Shown here piece by piece: positions 5,240 through 7,372 of a DNA stretch of 7,372 bases. The number at the start of each line of letters is the position of its first letter. The stretch's first letter is position 1. The stretch spans positions 1 to 7,372 of the forward strand of contig CAUCYJ010000133.1 in the NCBI GenBank assembly GCA_958446945.1, in the 5' to 3' direction. The position numbers and the translations under genes were made by a program. The stretch comes from UBA9414 sp958446945 (lineage in GTDB: Bacteria; Bacillota; Clostridia; Lachnospirales; Lachnospiraceae). The notes beneath the pieces were generated by a model. The model searched no databases, had not been told where the DNA came from, and worked only from the letters and a program-made list of their open reading frames with translations.

Positions 5240-5941
5240 TTAATCATTTTCAGTATCTCGAAACCGCTTTCTTCCGAATAGTCCTGTCAATTTACCAAAA
5301 GGTGTTTTTGCTTCTCTAAGTATTCCTATTCCCATTCCTTCTTCCTCAATAATATCTTCATATCTAAAATTTTCTTCTGCTTCATTTTCTTCCTTCTCCT
5401 GTTCCCCCATCATCCGATATGCCTGTTCCAATGCCTTGTCCAGGCAATAATTTTCTGCTGTTGTAATTCTATGTAGTTCATAAGCAAGACAAATTCCGGT
5501 CTTATCTTCACAATCCACCTGACGGATCAAATACTCAGAAAACTCACGAAACGCCTGATGAAGATTTCCTGTATGAAGCGGATAATAACAAAATAAAAAC
5601 CTGTGTTTTTCATAAAAGATAAATTCCGGTTCCAATATGATTCTATCCGGATCAAGCATAAATGTCTCCAAACATTTTATCGTTTCTGTTAGCTGTATTA
5701 TAAGATTACAAATCTCATCAAACTGTATTCCTGTTTTTTCATAAAGAGCACGAATAGATATCTTTCCACTGATATCATACTTATATTGTGTTTTTGTTCC
5801 TACTCCCTGTACTATAATCGGCAAAATTCCTTCTGGTCGATTTTCCTCAAGCATATAAATCTGATAATCTTTCTCTCTGATTCCTGCCGCTTCAAAAATC
5901 AACTGTGTTCGATTTAATTCTCTTCTGTAAGATACATCCAT
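5240..5941 (-). CDS. DUF6382-like pseudokinase-type protein at the end of a pilus operon (no FHA domain)
   Basis: A 233-residue protein without signal peptide or membrane helix. The N-terminal part (about 1-170) resembles, from memory, the DUF6382 domain, which Lachnospiraceae often place next to Tad-type genes and commonly fuse to a C-terminal FHA domain. The stretch LETFMLDPDRIILEPEFIFY (91-110) looks like the degenerate catalytic loop of EssB/YukC-like pseudokinases (L-x-P-x-x-I); the catalytic Asp and Asn are not recognisable, so activity is unlikely. An acidic tract follows (about 180-202, Glu-rich), then a basic tail ending in GRKRFRD. No FHA domain is encoded here or in the short gap after the stop. 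Start: GGGGGAG about 6 nt before ATG, inside the end of the TadE gene, with only 3 nt between stop and start, so translation is probably coupled. Family assignment is moderate; the role is probably as a cytoplasmic scaffold or regulator of the pilus machine (inference). Confidence 0.72.
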   Translation of the reverse strand: MDVSYRRELNRTQLIFEAAGIREKDYQIYMLEENRPEGILPIIVQGVGTKTQYKYDISGKISIRALYEKTGIQFDEICNLIIQLTETIKCLETFMLDPDRIILEPEFIFYEKHRFLFCYYPLHTGNLHQAFREFSEYLIRQVDCEDKTGICLAYELHRITTAENYCLDKALEQAYRMMGEQEKEENEAEENFRYEDIIEEEGMGIGILREAKTPFGKLTGLFGRKRFRDTEND

Positions 5942-5944
5942 AGT

Positions 5945-6379
5945 CTACTCCCCCACTTCTCTAAAATGTCTAACTCTTCGAACTTCCTGTTCCGGAACAG
6001 TGACATTCATAACTGCATCTGCTCGAATACGCATCCATCTTTTATGTGCAGCTGCATTTATTGCTACATTTTCCTCTTCACATATAATTTCTACTGTTGC
6101 CGCAGAAAAATAAATCATTTTCCCACGAATCCGTTCCTGTAAGTGTTCAGCCAACTCTTCTTTCTCCGGAGGTGTTAAAAGCCTCATTCTCTCACTGGCA
6201 ATGCTTGCTGTTTCTATCACTGCACTTTGCAGAATATGTTTATCGTGAAAGAAAAAAGAAAGGTACACCGCACTGACAAGCACTAAAAAAACTACAGGAA
6301 ATATTGCTGCCGTTTCGACCGTAAAGCTTGCTCTCAAATTATAGTTATCACACATTTCTATATCTGTTCTATATTTCAA
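5945..6379 (-). CDS. TadE-like pseudopilin / pilus assembly protein
   Basis: A bitopic membrane protein of the TadE type, a minor pilin of Tad/Flp pili. With the start used here it has 144 residues. A short basic N-terminus leads to RASFTVETAAIFPV (16-29), then one hydrophobic helix (about 24-44) and an extracytoplasmic domain of about 100 residues. A-SFTVE matches a type IV prepilin-like cleavage site with Glu at +5, except for Ala instead of Gly at -1. Start choice: the frame is open to an ATG at 6400, but a Shine-Dalgarno-like GGTGGG abuts that ATG with no spacing. AGGAGTGG (6394-6387) is well placed for the TTG at 6379, which overlaps the upstream stop as TTGA, a typical translational-coupling arrangement. 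An ATG at 6355 has no ribosome binding site. The prepilin peptidase lies directly upstream and the DUF6382-like gene 3 nt downstream. Confidence 0.82.
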   Translation of the reverse strand: MKYRTDIEMCDNYNLRASFTVETAAIFPVVFLVLVSAVYLSFFFHDKHILQSAVIETASIASERMRLLTPPEKEELAEHLQERIRGKMIYFSAATVEIICEEENVAINAAAHKRWMRIRADAVMNVTVPEQEVRRVRHFREVGE

Positions 6380-6816
6380 ATTAAAACCACTCCTAAACAT
6401 CCCACCGCAAGAAACGGGACAAATGCAAGACGCTTTTTCTTATTCCAATGCAACACTGACATTCCAATCATTGCGGCACATGCCATGCCAAATAAAGCAA
6501 TCATACAAATGCATACGGTCTTCCATAAACCAAATACTACTCCAAGAATCAACACAACCCATCCATCTCCGTATCCAATACCTTCTCTCGTCATACAACT
6601 AAGAATCAAAAACAATATTCCCGGAATCGTTCCGGATATGAAAACCGGAAATGATATATTTCCTCCCACTCTTGCAATCACTGCCAAAACGGTAAGCGCT
6701 CCCAAAAGTAATTTTGGGAGATGATGCGCTTTCCAATCAAGCACGCCAAGCCCGATCATTAATATTACAGTAATTATTTCAACAGACAGCGTTCCTATCG
6801 TGAACATTTTGAACAT
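6376..6816 (-). CDS. A24-family prepilin peptidase (TadV/CpaA type)
   Basis: A membrane aspartyl protease that removes leader peptides from prepilins and pseudopilins. It has 146 residues, matching the short Tad-type enzymes that lack the N-methyltransferase domain of PilD. Catalytic Asp27 lies in LDWKAHHLP (26-34) and Asp84 in GYGDG (81-85), the GxGD motif. About five hydrophobic helices span roughly 12-26, 36-50, 56-74, 86-118 and 130-146. A GAGG lies about 9 nt before the ATG at 6816, with further G-rich sequence closer; an ATG three codons in is also possible. The gene overlaps the end of the upstream gene by 22 bp, and its TGA overlaps the preferred TTG start of the TadE-like gene. This arrangement pairs the processing enzyme with a likely substrate. 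Confidence 0.9.
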   Translation of the reverse strand: MFKMFTIGTLSVEIITVILMIGLGVLDWKAHHLPKLLLGALTVLAVIARVGGNISFPVFISGTIPGILFLILSCMTREGIGYGDGWVVLILGVVFGLWKTVCICMIALFGMACAAMIGMSVLHWNKKKRLAFVPFLAVGCLGVVLI

Positions 6817-7372
6817 GCCCCCTTTCCTCTAACTTCACTTTTTTCTACCGCATATACCGTTCTCTGAAGCTTGCTGCACGCTGCTGAAGTATGATAACGG
6901 TCTCCTGTATCTGTAATATAATAATGTCCGGTATGAACTGCATTTCCACAAGAATGACACGGATAGTATTTTCCCCCGCTGCTATTTCGAAGTTCTTCTA
7001 CACTATTTGCCGAAACTTGCCGTACCGACGGTTCCAGATAAGTACAGTGAGGATTCTTATGGTACACAATCCCTGTTTCTGTCACATAAACAATTTCCGC
7101 CGGCAGTATTCCTTCAACTCCCCCGCTCTGATACCCTGTCCATGCTTTTACCCGTATTTTTTCTTCACAACGAACAGGAGGAATTCTCATAACCGGAATC
7201 GGCAGGCGCACTTCATACGCTGCTTTTAGAAAAACGATCCCATCTGCCATAGAATACCAGGAACCATGACAATCAATTCCTGACGCGCCGCCGCTGATTA
7301 GGCTATTGTCCAACCGGTCTCTTCCTGCGCTTTCTCTTACCTCCTCTTCTACTTTTGAAGTAATAATTGCCG
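6795..7372 (-). CDS. Pilus-operon protein with duplicated Cys/His motif (5' end beyond window)
   Basis: The frame is open to the right edge (about 192 residues visible), so the N-terminus and any signal or membrane segment are not seen. The TTG at 7313 is an internal codon, not a credible start, since the frame continues upstream with SAGRDRLDNS. The C-terminal part contains two copies of one motif. Copy 1 (7094-6945) has YVTETG, then YH, Cys five residues after the His, and CHSC. Copy 2 (6926-6801) has YITDTG, then YH, Cys again five residues after the His, and CSKC. Each copy could bind a metal through His plus three Cys, or form disulphides outside the cell. Similar C-termini occur, from memory, in Lachnospiraceae pilus assembly proteins next to TadE-like genes. 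It overlaps the prepilin peptidase gene by 22 bp. The exact function is unknown. Confidence 0.72.
   Translation of the reverse strand, partial: AIITSKVEEEVRESAGRDRLDNSLISGGASGIDCHGSWYSMADGIVFLKAAYEVRLPIPVMRIPPVRCEEKIRVKAWTGYQSGGVEGILPAEIVYVTETGIVYHKNPHCTYLEPSVRQVSANSVEELRNSSGGKYYPCHSCGNAVHTGHYYITDTGDRYHTSAACSKLQRTVYAVEKSEVRGKGACSKCSR

Noticed and set aside
7007..7229. Plus-strand open frames opposite the Cys-motif gene
   Set aside because: They lie antisense to a gene with clear repeated motifs and have no ribosome binding site or family resemblance.

Overview
The window looks like a chromosomal segment of a low-GC Firmicute, most likely a gut Lachnospiraceae (Blautia, Dorea or Mediterraneibacter type). 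The basis is AT-biased codon use, strong AGGAGG-type ribosome binding sites, an HESD-type MurG as in other Firmicutes, a DUF4367 membrane protein, and a Tad-like pilus operon ending in a DUF6382-like gene. Family names such as DUF4367, DUF6382 and DUF6147 are assigned from remembered sequence patterns, not from a search.

Layout. On the minus strand at 41-1449 lie a small secreted protein and a single-pass membrane protein with an extracellular DUF4367-like domain. The latter is divergent from a stand-alone murG (1535-2599, plus strand). The 85 bp between them hold two overlapping, near mirror-image promoters. murG converges on an ECF-type sigma factor (2721-3287, minus), and a 90-bp element with 14/15 matching inverted ends lies between them. 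A HIT-family nucleotide hydrolase (3342-3758, minus) precedes the sigma factor and is divergent from a small soluble histidine kinase (3887-4669, plus). The kinase converges on, and overlaps by 153 bp, a rhomboid intramembrane protease (4517-5137, minus). From 5240 to the right edge, all on the minus strand, is the distal end of a pilus-type operon. In transcription order it encodes a partial protein with a duplicated Cys/His motif, an A24 prepilin peptidase, a TadE-like pseudopilin and a DUF6382-like pseudokinase-type protein. The genes overlap or nearly touch.

How the parts may work together. The right-hand operon encodes a prepilin peptidase next to a likely substrate, so it forms part of a Tad/Flp-like secretion or pilus machine; the ATPase and platform genes would lie beyond the window. 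In the left half, sigma factor genes of this type are often followed by a DUF4367 membrane protein that is thought to control them. Here murG, in opposite orientation, separates the two, and murG shares its promoter region with the DUF4367 gene. This suggests, by inference only, an envelope-stress circuit touching peptidoglycan synthesis.

No RNA genes, CRISPR array, prophage or complete insertion sequence were seen. No stretch over 300 bp lacks a gene. The first 40 bases hold nothing recognisable. I did not find an unmistakably new multi-gene system. The most unusual structures are the kinase/rhomboid antisense overlap, the mirror-image divergent promoter, the composition break inside the DUF4367 gene and the duplicated Cys motif.
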